From Betaproteobacteria bacterium (GTDB taxonomy: Bacteria; Pseudomonadota; Gammaproteobacteria; Burkholderiales; Casimicrobiaceae), in NCBI GenBank assembly GCA_009778785.1, contig WRFN01000013.1, forward strand, positions 1 through 37,182: 37,182 bases of DNA. Reading direction: 5' to 3'. The position numbers and the translations under genes were made by a program. This document shows positions 1 to 7,721 of this stretch, piece after piece (positions within the stretch are counted from its first letter, which is position 1; every line of letters begins with the position of its first letter). The notes below the pieces were generated by a model, which saw only the letters and a program-made list of their open reading frames with translations, made no database searches and was not told where the DNA came from.

Positions 1-1062
1 ATCCCCCCCCCCCCCCCCCCCGCACACATCGACACTGCCTTTCAACTCTTTGACCCCATGGAACTGAACAATCCTCAACGCCATATCTCTTATCCGCTGG
101 AAACGCTCAAGCGGCTGTCTCCTGAGCAATGGGCGATGATGGAGGTAAAAGATGCGCAAGATTTGACTGCTCTGGATAAGTGTTACGCCGCATTTTCACC
201 ATTGGATGAAAACTGGTTAGATTTTCGGAATGAGCTGCACATGACGAGCGACAAGCATCTGTTCAAGGAGCAGCCTTCTTCTTCACGCCTTCCGCTTTAT
301 GAAGGCAAAATGATTTGGCAATACAACCACCGGTATGAGAAGCCTCAATACTGGGTGGATACGGATGCCTTGCATGAAAATTTGTTCAGCAAAGAGCTTT
401 CGCGCATGGCAGCGGATTTGGGAATCACGCGGGAGGAAGCCGAAAAACACAGCAACGCCATCAGCTACGAACATGAGTTCATCCGCTTGGGGTTTCGCGC
501 TATTGCCAACAACACCAGAGAGCGAACGCTAATACTTTCCCTGTTGCCGAAAAACTGTGCCGTTGGAAACTCCATATACATCAGCGTTCCCAAACGTTAT
601 TGCTTGGGGAAAAATCACACGGCTGATGTTGAAGCCGTGTCGGCGCTAAGACTGTTGTTCGTGCTGGCGTGGTTCAATTCCTTGCCGGTAGATTGGCTTT
701 TGCGTTCTATGGTTGAGAAGAACGTCAACAAAACTTTCGTTTACCGCTTGCCGATTCCGCAGCCCGCCGATAATGAAATCCTTGCGAATCCGGATTACTT
801 GCGGCTGACAAAGAATGCGGCGCTTCTGACGCTTGCGGCGAGTTGGAAAGATTTCGCAGAGATCGCGCCGCCTCTGAAAATAAAACACGCGGATGTTCCC
901 GCTTCGCCAAAGGCTTGCGACAAACTGCGCGCGGAAAACGATCGAATCGTTGCCCGCTTGTATAGAATAACGAACGATGAGTTTGCTTATTTGCTGAAAA
1001 GTTTTAGAGTCATGGCTGACAAAAGCCCGGAATACGTTGCGCTGCTGACTTCAAACCTCTGA
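1..1062 (+). CDS. C-terminal part of an Eco57I-like type II restriction-modification / N6-adenine methylase (5' truncated by window)
   Basis: The frame is open from the first base of the window through a poly-C tract and ends at a TGA at 1060-1062. The first in-frame ATG is at 58, but nothing marks it as the true start, so I treat this as the C-terminal ~353 residues of a longer protein. The block PLYEGKMIWQYNHRY, followed by a segment around EFIRLGFRAIANNTRERTL and a C-terminal helical region, matches the target-recognition/C-terminal part of Eco57I-like fused methylase-endonucleases as I know that family. The catalytic methylase motifs and the nuclease domain would lie upstream, outside the window. 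The leading codons read Ile followed by six Pro and then Ala. The family assignment is by recognition of the conserved block, not by alignment. A stand-alone methyltransferase remains possible. Confidence 0.6.
   Translation: MPPPPPPAHIDTAFQLFDPMELNNPQRHISYPLETLKRLSPEQWAMMEVKDAQDLTALDKCYAAFSPLDENWLDFRNELHMTSDKHLFKEQPSSSRLPLYEGKMIWQYNHRYEKPQYWVDTDALHENLFSKELSRMAADLGITREEAEKHSNAISYEHEFIRLGFRAIANNTRERTLILSLLPKNCAVGNSIYISVPKRYCLGKNHTADVEAVSALRLLFVLAWFNSLPVDWLLRSMVEKNVNKTFVYRLPIPQPADNEILANPDYLRLTKNAALLTLAASWKDFAEIAPPLKIKHADVPASPKACDKLRAENDRIVARLYRITNDEFAYLLKSFRVMADKSPEYVALLTSNL
3..21. repeat. Homopolymer run of 19 C inside or at the edge of the restriction-modification frame
   Basis: Nineteen consecutive C, in frame with the downstream coding sequence and encoding a short polyproline stretch. 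A run this long is prone to slipped-strand change. In restriction-modification genes such runs are a known cause of phase variation. It lies at the very edge of the window, so it could also be a sequencing or assembly artefact at a contig end. Confidence 0.75.
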
Positions 1063-1082
1063 TACCTGATGCCTGAAACCAC

Positions 1083-1182
1083 CATGTCGATGACTCCCGA
1101 AGAAATCGTCCACGAACTCGACAAGCATGTGATCGGTCAGAGCGACGCCAAGCGCGCCGTTGCCATCGCCTTGCGCAACCGC
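1083..1182 (+). repeat. 100-bp direct repeat, copy 1 (duplicated hslU 5' end)
   Basis: Identical at every base to 2875-2974. Identity starts one base before the ATG and stops abruptly after codon 33, where this copy continues into pilin sequence. The two copies bracket the pilin fragment, a LysR-like remnant and an EamA gene. Confidence 0.95.
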
Positions 1183-1482
1183 GAACGTCTTCCCGCCGAC
1201 AATGCCGGGCTGGGTCTGCCCGCGCCGGACAAGTTTGTCGGCAAATACGTTCGCCGCGTCGAAGTTGAAAACGGCGCCATTCACATTACTTTCGGCAACC
1301 GCATCAATCGCAACGCCCGCGATAAAACCTTGACGCTGCGCCCCGCTGTCGTCAAAGACGCGCCCATCGTGCCGATTGCCTGGGTTTGCGCCAAAGCGAA
1401 AGCGCCCGAAGGCATGAGCGTCCTCGGCAAAGACGCCACCAACCTGCCCGATCATTTTCTTCCACTCGACTGTCTGTCCTGA
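1084..1482 (+). pseudogene. Chimeric ORF: first 33 codons of hslU fused in frame to a type IV pilin C-terminal domain
   Basis: The first 33 codons are base-for-base the start of the hslU gene located 1.79 kb downstream. The frame then passes without a stop into about 99 residues that look like the globular C-terminal domain of a type IV major pilin (PilA/PilE type): [15 protein letters not shown], then [24 protein letters not shown] and a final [10 protein letters not shown]. The two cysteines (in AWVC and in LDCL) are placed like the pair that closes the pilin D-region disulfide loop. The pilin's N-terminal leader and hydrophobic helix are absent, so it cannot be assembled as a pilin. An ATG at 1069 would add five residues. 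I regard this as a recombination product. Whether it is expressed from an upstream promoter is unknown. Confidence 0.8.
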
Positions 1483-1507
1483 TCAACGATACAACCGTAT
1501 CCCGCGA

Positions 1508-1709
1508 TCAGTCCACTGCCGTTTGCGACGTAGTTTTCAGGTCGTCGATACTGGCCTTCAACTGCTGCTCTATCGCTTCCGTTGCCTTGACGAAGCGCTC
1601 TCCTTTCTCCGTGAAAAGGATCGCGCCTTGTCGGCGGTAGATCCATCGGAAACCGACGATTTCCTCCAAGTCCTTGATCAAAAGACTGACGGCAAGCTGG
1701 CTGTGAAAA
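1508..1709 (-). pseudogene. Remnant of a LysR-type regulator (winged-helix fragment)
   Basis: Read on the minus strand, the frame gives SQLAVSLLIKDLEEIVGF, then IYRRQGAILFTEKGERFV and a helical tail ending at a TGA. This is the recognition helix and wing of a LysR-type helix-turn-helix (family pattern SQxAVSxxIxxLEExLG...LTxxGE). A TAA lies two codons upstream of the recognisable part, and no effector-binding domain follows. Only about 65 residues of a ~300-residue family remain, so it is a decayed fragment. Its position beside the pilin fragment supports the view that this segment is recombination debris. Confidence 0.55.
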
Positions 1710-1766
1710 TTTTATAGAGAAAGCGCAACGTTCGAATGTAGCGAACGCTTGGCCGTTCAAGCATTC

Positions 1767-2705
1767 CTATCCCTTCCTCGCTCGTTTTTTGAAATACGGC
1801 AAACCTCCCAAACGCAAGGTGATCGCCGAAAAAATCACCAGAATTCCAATTATTTTACTCATGGTAATCGCTTCTGAAAATATCAGATGGCCGAGAGCGA
1901 CGCCAAAAATGGGCGTCAGCAAGAAAAAAGAGTTGGCCGCATTGGCAGGCATCGCTCGAAGAACGCGAAACCACAAGACCGTGCCCAGAATGGAACCGAC
2001 GCCGGCAAGAAACGCCAGATGAAGCGCTGTTTGCGACAGCGCGTTCCCATCGGGTACGTGCGCACCCTCGCCTCCCAACGCCAGCACCAACAACAACGCG
2101 CCGCTGGAAATGAACTGAATCGCACAGAACGGCAGCAACGCCTTACTGGAAATCAGCGGTTTGATCAGCACATTTCCCAAAGCCAGCGCTACGACCGAAG
2201 CAACCACCAGCAGCGCGCTCAAGCCATAGGTGGAAAAATCCGACAGTGCCAGACTGTTGCCACCAAGCAAGGTAATCGTCACTCCCGCAATGCTCAACAG
2301 GAAAGCGACAATCCCCGCGATGCCGATTTTTTCGCTCAAGAGGAAATAAGAAAAAGGCAAACTCATCAGCGGCAGGGAAGACACCACCACATTGACGATA
2401 GAGGTCGGCAGATGAACGAGCGCCCAATACATGGGGCCGAGGTAACCCGCTTGGGAAAGCACTCCGGCGGCAACGATCCGCAGGAGGGTTTGTCGCTCAA
2501 CGTTTCGCCAGAACGACCAAATGGCAACCCCATTGACCAGCAATAAAATTCCCCCGGCCAAAATCAGGCGAAGCCCGGACAACCAGAGCGGTGAAATGCT
2601 TTGCAGCGCCGCTTTCGACACGACGAAGGAGAGGCTCCAAATGACCGCAAAGGCGATGCCGGCAAGCGCGGTGCCGATAATAGCGTGAAAGTGGCTTCTG
2701 TCCAT
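1767..2705 (-). CDS. EamA/DMT-family transporter (RhaT/YdcZ-like permease)
   Basis: A 312-residue inner-membrane protein made almost entirely of hydrophobic segments, about ten, arranged as two EamA-type repeats of five helices. Typical markers are the N-terminal FAVIWSLSFVVSKAAL, which fits the family's WG(S)xFxxxK pattern, and the second-half start ALALGNVLIKPLI. The family (drug/metabolite transporter superfamily) exports small metabolites or amino acids, but the substrate cannot be read from sequence. I chose the ATG at 2705 over the one at 2756 because GGAG lies 11 bases upstream of it and the protein then starts directly before the first membrane segment. The gene lies between the two copies of the hslU repeat and is divergent from the intact hslU. 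Confidence 0.85.
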   Translation of the reverse strand: MDRSHFHAIIGTALAGIAFAVIWSLSFVVSKAALQSISPLWLSGLRLILAGGILLLVNGVAIWSFWRNVERQTLLRIVAAGVLSQAGYLGPMYWALVHLPTSIVNVVVSSLPLMSLPFSYFLLSEKIGIAGIVAFLLSIAGVTITLLGGNSLALSDFSTYGLSALLVVASVVALALGNVLIKPLISSKALLPFCAIQFISSGALLLVLALGGEGAHVPDGNALSQTALHLAFLAGVGSILGTVLWFRVLRAMPANAANSFFLLTPIFGVALGHLIFSEAITMSKIIGILVIFSAITLRLGGLPYFKKRARKG

Positions 2706-2874
2706 TTTTGTTTGGTCTCCCAGTTCCAAGTTTGAAGCAAAAACGGGCAAGATCAAAATTTGAAATTCTTATTTGCTTGTCGAAAACGACACGACGCCCT
2801 CCGATCCCCGATTCCTGACACCTGATCCCCGAAACAGAGTATGCTTCCCCCTCTGTTTTCACCAATGGCATTAA

Positions 2875-2974
2875 CATGTCGATGACTCCCGAAGAAATCG
2901 TCCACGAACTCGACAAGCATGTGATCGGTCAGAGCGACGCCAAGCGCGCCGTTGCCATCGCCTTGCGCAACCGC
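2875..2974 (+). repeat. 100-bp direct repeat, copy 2 (5' end of the intact hslU)
   Basis: Second copy of the perfect repeat at 1083-1182. Here it forms the genuine start of hslU. The flanks differ on both sides, apart from a loosely similar ACCTGAT-containing stretch upstream of each copy. Confidence 0.95.
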
Positions 2975-4201
2975 TGGCGGCGGCAGCAAGTTGCCGAACC
3001 GCTGCGGCACGAGATCACGCCCAAAAACATTCTGATGATCGGCCCGACCGGCGTCGGCAAAACCGAAATCGCGCGTCGCTTGGCCAAACTCGCGCAAGCG
3101 CCGTTCATCAAAGTCGAAGCGACCAAATTTACCGAAGTCGGCTACGTTGGCCGCGATGTCGATTCGATCATCCGCGATCTGGCCGAAACGGCGATCAAGC
3201 AAACGCGCGAAGCCGAAACGCGCAAGGTGCGCGACCGCGCGATGGACGCCGCCGAGGAACGTTTGCTTGATGTTCTGTTGCCGCCGCCGCGCGAAGTGAA
3301 TTTTCACGACATGCAACCGACCGATTCGCATACCCGCCAAAAATTTCGCAAGATGCTGCGCGAAGGCTCGCTCGACGATAAAGAAGTCGAGGTTGATGTT
3401 TCAACTTTGTCGCCCAACATGGAAATCATGGCGCCGCCCGGCATGGAGGAATTGGCGTCGCAACTGCAAGGCATGTTTCAGAATGTCGGCAGCGGCCGTC
3501 GCACCACGAAGAAAATGAAAGTGGCCGACGCGCTCAAAGTGCTGACCGACGAAGAAGCCGCCAAGCTGCTCAACGAAGACGAACTGAAAACGCGGGCGCT
3601 GACCGCCGTTGAACAAAACGGCATCGTGTTCATCGACGAAATCGACAAGATCGCCACGCGCTCGGAGACGCACGGCGCCGATGTTTCGCGTCAAGGCGTG
3701 CAGCGCGATTTGCTGCCGCTGGTAGAGGGCACGACCATCTCCACCAAGTACGGCATGATTCGCACTGACCACATTTTATTCATCGCTTCCGGTGCGTTTC
3801 ATCTGTCGAAACCGTCCGACCTCGTTCCCGAATTGCAGGGGCGCTTCCCGATTCGCGTTGAACTGTCGTCGTTGTCGGTCGCCGATTTCGAGCAGATTCT
3901 GACGGCAACCGATGCTTGTTTGACGCGACAATACGCAGCGCTGCTTGCCACCGAAAACGTTAAACTCGCGTTTGCCGCCGATGGCGTCAAGCGCCTCGCC
4001 GAAATCGCCTTCGAGGTCAACGAGCGTCAGGAAAACATCGGCGCCCGCCGCCTTTATACCGTGATGGAACGGCTGCTCGAAGAAACCTCGTTTCACGCCA
4101 GCAAGTGGCAAGACAAGGAAATCGTCATCGATGCGACGTTCGTTGATGCCACGCTGAAAGGCATCGTGCAGGATCAAGCGCTGTCGGATTATATTTTGTA
4201 G
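2876..4201 (+). CDS. hslU: HslU, ATPase subunit of the HslVU (ClpQY) protease
   Basis: AAA+ unfoldase that feeds protein substrates to the HslV peptidase in the cytoplasm. It has 441 residues, close to the ~443 usual for the family. Walker A GPTGVGKT lies at 56-63, the pore loop GYVGRD at 89-94, the inserted I domain at about 110-240, Walker B IVFIDEID at about 250-257, and the ARREN-like sensor region beyond. The C-terminus is LSDYIL; in HslU this tail docks into HslV, so a functional partner is expected. However, hslV is not upstream as is usual; an EamA gene on the other strand lies there. The start is fixed by homology ([13 protein letters not shown]). The upstream sequence has no clear Shine-Dalgarno, consistent with separation from its original leader. 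A terminator-like hairpin follows. Confidence 0.95.
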   Translation: MSMTPEEIVHELDKHVIGQSDAKRAVAIALRNRWRRQQVAEPLRHEITPKNILMIGPTGVGKTEIARRLAKLAQAPFIKVEATKFTEVGYVGRDVDSIIRDLAETAIKQTREAETRKVRDRAMDAAEERLLDVLLPPPREVNFHDMQPTDSHTRQKFRKMLREGSLDDKEVEVDVSTLSPNMEIMAPPGMEELASQLQGMFQNVGSGRRTTKKMKVADALKVLTDEEAAKLLNEDELKTRALTAVEQNGIVFIDEIDKIATRSETHGADVSRQGVQRDLLPLVEGTTISTKYGMIRTDHILFIASGAFHLSKPSDLVPELQGRFPIRVELSSLSVADFEQILTATDACLTRQYAALLATENVKLAFAADGVKRLAEIAFEVNERQENIGARRLYTVMERLLEETSFHASKWQDKEIVIDATFVDATLKGIVQDQALSDYIL

Positions 4202-4264
4202 GCTTCGTTTTACGGGTTTCGCAGGGACGGCATTTTACCGCGTCACCCGTAACGATCCACACGG

Positions 4265-4288
4265 AAGGGGGCGCTTACGCGCCCCCTT
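4265..4288 (+). terminator. GC-rich hairpin after hslU
   Basis: Ten base pairs (AAGGGGGCGC with GCGCCCCCTT) closing a four-base loop TTAC, 64 bases after the hslU stop. The T-run is short (TTTG), so termination strength is uncertain. Placement right after the gene makes it the likely hslU transcript end. Confidence 0.6.
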
Positions 4289-5104
4289 TGTGGGTAATAC
4301 TCGACATCCGCTCTGCCGTGTTACCTTCTTCTTAATTGTCCTTCATTTGCCATTTCTGCCGGAGCGCCGGCCTTGCCAGCAATCCGATCCGCAATAGCAG
4401 CGCCTTCGGATCGAGCGTCGGGACGGGCGTCGGCGCGCCGCCACCAAGGCTTTTTTCAAGATCGTGAAGCGAAAAATGGCTCATTCCAATACCCGCGCCC
4501 AGCCGCCCTTCCGTGACGACAAAAATCGCCAGCTTGAACCGGAAGAAAACAGCGAATCGCTTGAATTGATAAGAAACTTTGGCAAGCATGTCCGCCACAC
4601 CATCGACAGACACGCACCCCCCATTCAAAAACCAAAAAACCCCTTGAATCCTCTTTTTTTATCCTTTTGATTCATCCTTAAGGAGTGAGGATTACTTTGA
4701 TTTTATTATCTCAACCAAAATTTAGAATGTCAACTTTCAGAAACAGTTTCACCCTCTTGACCGTCTGAAAAAAGAGACAGAAAGATTCCCTTACTTCCAT
4801 CAATGGATTAAAAATGGAATAACGGTAAATTAAAAGACGCAATTCATGCTTATAAATTCAAAAAGGCATGGCTTTTAGTTAATTACGTCTTGAAAATCCT
4901 CATTTTGAAATTAGACATTATCTTTTTTCCGATTTTCGAATTACTTGCTCCTCGACCGTTACCCCAAAAAGTTTACAATTATGCATTTATAATTTCCCCT
5001 CGTCAGAATGACGGAAAATGGGCAAAGCTTGCACGCAGCCCCCTCGCCGACCCCGGCTACCGCCTTTTTACGGTATCCTGTCGGTTGAATTTTGAGGAAC
5101 GCAC
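4289..5104. other. Gene-poor, AT-rich intergenic stretch
   Basis: No gene that I can support. The first 350 bases are of ordinary composition and allow a 98-codon minus-strand frame (4332-4628) that resembles nothing I know. From about 4630 to 5000 the sequence becomes markedly AT-rich compared with all neighbours, with many stops in every frame. A TATAAT at 4988-4993 lies about 110 bases before the UPF0149 gene and could be its -10 element, but no good -35 is seen. The composition suggests foreign or decayed DNA. Confidence 0.5.
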
Positions 5105-5794
5105 ATGACCCAAGACGTGGAACTTTTAAGCATGCCATTAACCGACGCCGAAATCGACGAACTCGAGGCGTTTTTAACCTCAAGCGCCGTTCCGGAAGAT
5201 TGCATGAACCTCGAAATGCTTGACGGTTATTTGACGGCAACGATCAGCTCGCCGCAGATGTTGATGCCTTCGCAGTGGTTGCCGAAAGTATGGGGGGACG
5301 ATGCGCACAGCAGCAGCGCAGTGTTCGCGTCGGCAGAACAAGCGCAACGCATCCTGGAACTGATTATGCGCCATTGGTCAAGCATCAGCCAAACCTTGCA
5401 CGAGATGCCGACACGCTTTCACCCGTTGTTGTATTACCCGCCGGAAGAAGCCGCCGGCCCGGACACGCCGCACGAAGCTTTCGATTGGTGTCAGGGTTAC
5501 ATGATGGGCGTGCAACTGACCGAAGGCGATTGGGCGCCGCTGTACAACTCGCAGGAAGCCAGCGACTGGATTTTCCCGATCGAGGCGCTGGCCTTTGGCC
5601 ATCAGGAGCCCGAATACGCCGAATGGTTCGACGACAGCGAAAAGCGCGACAGTTTGGTCGATGAGCTGCCGATTGCGGTGGTGCTGATCTCCCGCTTCTG
5701 GTTCGAGCGTCAACAAAAAGCGCAGCCCAAACGAAGCGAACCCGAGCGGCGCAGCACCAAGAAAACGCAAAACAAACAGACGCGGTTGCATTGA
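5105..5794 (+). CDS. UPF0149 (YgfB/YecA) family protein
   Basis: A cytoplasmic protein of 229 residues. The family pattern is clear: an N-terminal helical stretch LTDAEIDELEAFL, then a conserved MNLEMLDGYLTA motif at about 38-49, then WCQGYMMGV near 140 and a C-terminal helical segment. The biochemical role of the family is not established. The last ~30 residues are rich in Lys, Arg, Gln and Glu, probably disordered, and lack the cysteines of a SEC-C zinc tail seen in some YecA-type relatives. GAGGAAC upstream gives a good ribosome binding site. It is convergent with gshA, with a pair of hairpins between them. Confidence 0.85.
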   Translation: MTQDVELLSMPLTDAEIDELEAFLTSSAVPEDCMNLEMLDGYLTATISSPQMLMPSQWLPKVWGDDAHSSSAVFASAEQAQRILELIMRHWSSISQTLHEMPTRFHPLLYYPPEEAAGPDTPHEAFDWCQGYMMGVQLTEGDWAPLYNSQEASDWIFPIEALAFGHQEPEYAEWFDDSEKRDSLVDELPIAVVLISRFWFERQQKAQPKRSEPERRSTKKTQNKQTRLH

Positions 5795-5820
5795 TCGCGC
5801 GAAAGCTTCGGTTGCAAACA

Positions 5821-5847
5821 TAGGGGCGGGTTTCAAACCCGCCCCTA
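5821..5847. repeat. REP-like palindrome between convergent genes, probable bidirectional terminator
   Basis: TAGGGGCGGG, loop, then CCCGCCCCTA forms a nearly perfect hairpin. Its 20-base core (5826-5845) recurs exactly at 35295-35314 inside the MmeI-family gene, and a decayed relative is at about 27396-27418. A second short palindrome centred on CTTCGCGAAG follows at about 5861-5883. Both lie between the stops of the UPF0149 gene and gshA. Confidence 0.8.
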
Positions 5848-5937
5848 TCTATTGTTGTAAGGGCACTTCGCGAAGCGCCCCTACGGTGTTACGCGCGCTT
5901 TCGCCGTTGCCGTAACGTGATGGCGCGTCGATTCATC

Positions 5938-7521
5938 TCACGTCATCCCCACTGTATCCGCCAGATAACGCGCGAGATATTCGTCAAAGCCCATCGTGTC
6001 CGCCGCTTCTATTTGCTGCTGTTTCTGCAACGACGTTAGCGCCTGCGCTTCGAATGCTTGACGCGTCTCGGCAGGCAGCGGCGTTTCGCGATAGCGCGCG
6101 GCGTGCTGTTGGGAGTAGCGACAAACCAGTTCCAAGAACGACTCTTGCCGCTCTCGCATTTCCCGAAGCATTTGCGCCGAAGGCGTTGTTTCGGGATCGA
6201 TGACTTTGCCGCGCTGTTTTCGCACGCTGTCGCGATACGGTTCGCCCAACCATTCGCTCACCACTTCGATTTGATCGAGCAGCGGTTTCACCGCTTGCGC
6301 TGCGGTGGTCGGTTCGCCGTTGATGTCGAGAATGGCCTCGTCGCTGCGGCCGTTGTCGGCAACGCCCAGCAGGTTACTGTCGTAAACGATTTTGGAACGA
6401 CGGCTGATCGGTGTAGAGTCCAGCAGGAAACACGTCGTCAGCCACGCCTGAATGAAGCGCATCGTTTCGAGATCGGTGCCGGTCGGCGTGTGCGGCGATA
6501 CATCCAGCGAGCGCAGCTCGACGTAGGCAACGCCGCGCTGACGCAAGGCTCGGCTTTGGGTTTCGCCCGATTGCGGCGATTGCTTGGGGCGCACGCTACT
6601 GTAGTACTCGTTTTCGATTTGCAGAATGTTGGTGTTCAACTGCCGATAAGCGCCGTCCGCCATCACGCCCACTTTCTCGAACGCCGCGCACGGCGTGTGC
6701 GTTGCCTGATGCAACGCAAAGAGGTAAGCGTCGAGGCTGTCGTTCGAGACAAAGAACGGGCATTTGCGATTGCTGTAACCGAGATCGGACAAACGCAGCG
6801 ATGTGCCGCGCGGCAAGTAGCAGGTATCGGCATCCAACATCGGCAAGCTCGCCACGTTGCCGCCGGCCGTCGTGAAAAACGAGCGGCTCATCGCCGGTGA
6901 CGCGCCGAACAGATACGGAATCACGAAGCCGTAGCGCTGGATATTGCGCGCCAGATCGAGATAACGCCGCGAGCGAAACGCCTGAACTTCATCCGCCGTC
7001 TCGGCGCGAACGCCGTCAACAGCCAGCCACACCGGCCAGGTTTCTTCGGCAAACGAAAAGTTGTAATGGATGCCGGCGATGGTTTGCATCGCCTTGCCGT
7101 AACGGTACGCCAGCCCGACGCGGTAAAGGTGTTTGAACTTGGCGCGATTGGACGTGCCGTACTCGGCAATCGGAATGCCGTCTTCGCCGTCGAGGTGACA
7201 CGGCATGCTGGCGTTCCACAACATCTCGTCGCCCAGTTGTTGCGCGGCGAAATGCTGGATCGTGTCCAAGCGCTGCAAGGTTGCTTCAGGCGAAGCCAGC
7301 GGCGGCGTGACAAACTCCAGCAACGCTTCCGAGTAATCGGTGGTGATTTGCGGATGCGTCATGGCGCTGCCCAACGCTTGCGGATGCGGCCTCTGGCTCA
7401 ACCGCCCTTCCGGACTGACCCGCAAGGCTTCCCGCTCCAGGCCGATCCGCACCTGACGCAGCGCTTCCGCGCCGCCCTGTTTTTCCAAATACGCCAAACG
7501 CTTTTCGAGCAGATGAGGCAT
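5938..7521 (-). CDS. gshA: Glutamate-cysteine ligase, E. coli-type GshA
   Basis: Joins glutamate and cysteine with ATP to give gamma-glutamylcysteine, the first step of glutathione synthesis, in the cytoplasm. 527 residues, close to the ~518 of the proteobacterial class-1 enzyme. Recognisable blocks are IGLEREALRVSPEG near the start, TDYSEALLEFVTPP (substrate- and metal-binding acids), the MPCHL stretch, IAGIHYNFSF, and YVELRSLDVSPHTP in the C-terminal half. The start is fixed by GGGAGGGAA just upstream and by the conserved N-terminus. It is a single gene convergent with UPF0149 and divergent from mgtE; gshB is not adjacent. Confidence 0.93.
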   Translation of the reverse strand: MPHLLEKRLAYLEKQGGAEALRQVRIGLEREALRVSPEGRLSQRPHPQALGSAMTHPQITTDYSEALLEFVTPPLASPEATLQRLDTIQHFAAQQLGDEMLWNASMPCHLDGEDGIPIAEYGTSNRAKFKHLYRVGLAYRYGKAMQTIAGIHYNFSFAEETWPVWLAVDGVRAETADEVQAFRSRRYLDLARNIQRYGFVIPYLFGASPAMSRSFFTTAGGNVASLPMLDADTCYLPRGTSLRLSDLGYSNRKCPFFVSNDSLDAYLFALHQATHTPCAAFEKVGVMADGAYRQLNTNILQIENEYYSSVRPKQSPQSGETQSRALRQRGVAYVELRSLDVSPHTPTGTDLETMRFIQAWLTTCFLLDSTPISRRSKIVYDSNLLGVADNGRSDEAILDINGEPTTAAQAVKPLLDQIEVVSEWLGEPYRDSVRKQRGKVIDPETTPSAQMLREMRERQESFLELVCRYSQQHAARYRETPLPAETRQAFEAQALTSLQKQQQIEAADTMGFDEYLARYLADTVGMT

Positions 7522-7721
7522 CGACTGTTCCCTCCCGTCGGCATTTCGTCCGGTGGCCTTTCGGCTCGCCTCCTCGGACGCTTATCGCACTGCTCGTGTC
7601 CAACCCTGCTGACACGATCCTGTATCTGCGACCGCAGAATACGCGAAGTTCTTCTTGAGGCCTTGTCATGAGGCAGAAGAAGAACCCATAGCCTATATTT
7701 TACACGCCATCTCCCGGAAAC

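Noticed and set aside
4332-4628. 98-codon minus-strand ORF after hslU
   Set aside because: No recognisable domain or good ribosome site, and a competing frame on the plus strand; kept only as a note in the intergenic entry.
6058-6900. 280-codon plus-strand frame inside gshA
   Set aside because: Arg/His/Gln-rich antisense shadow of gshA.
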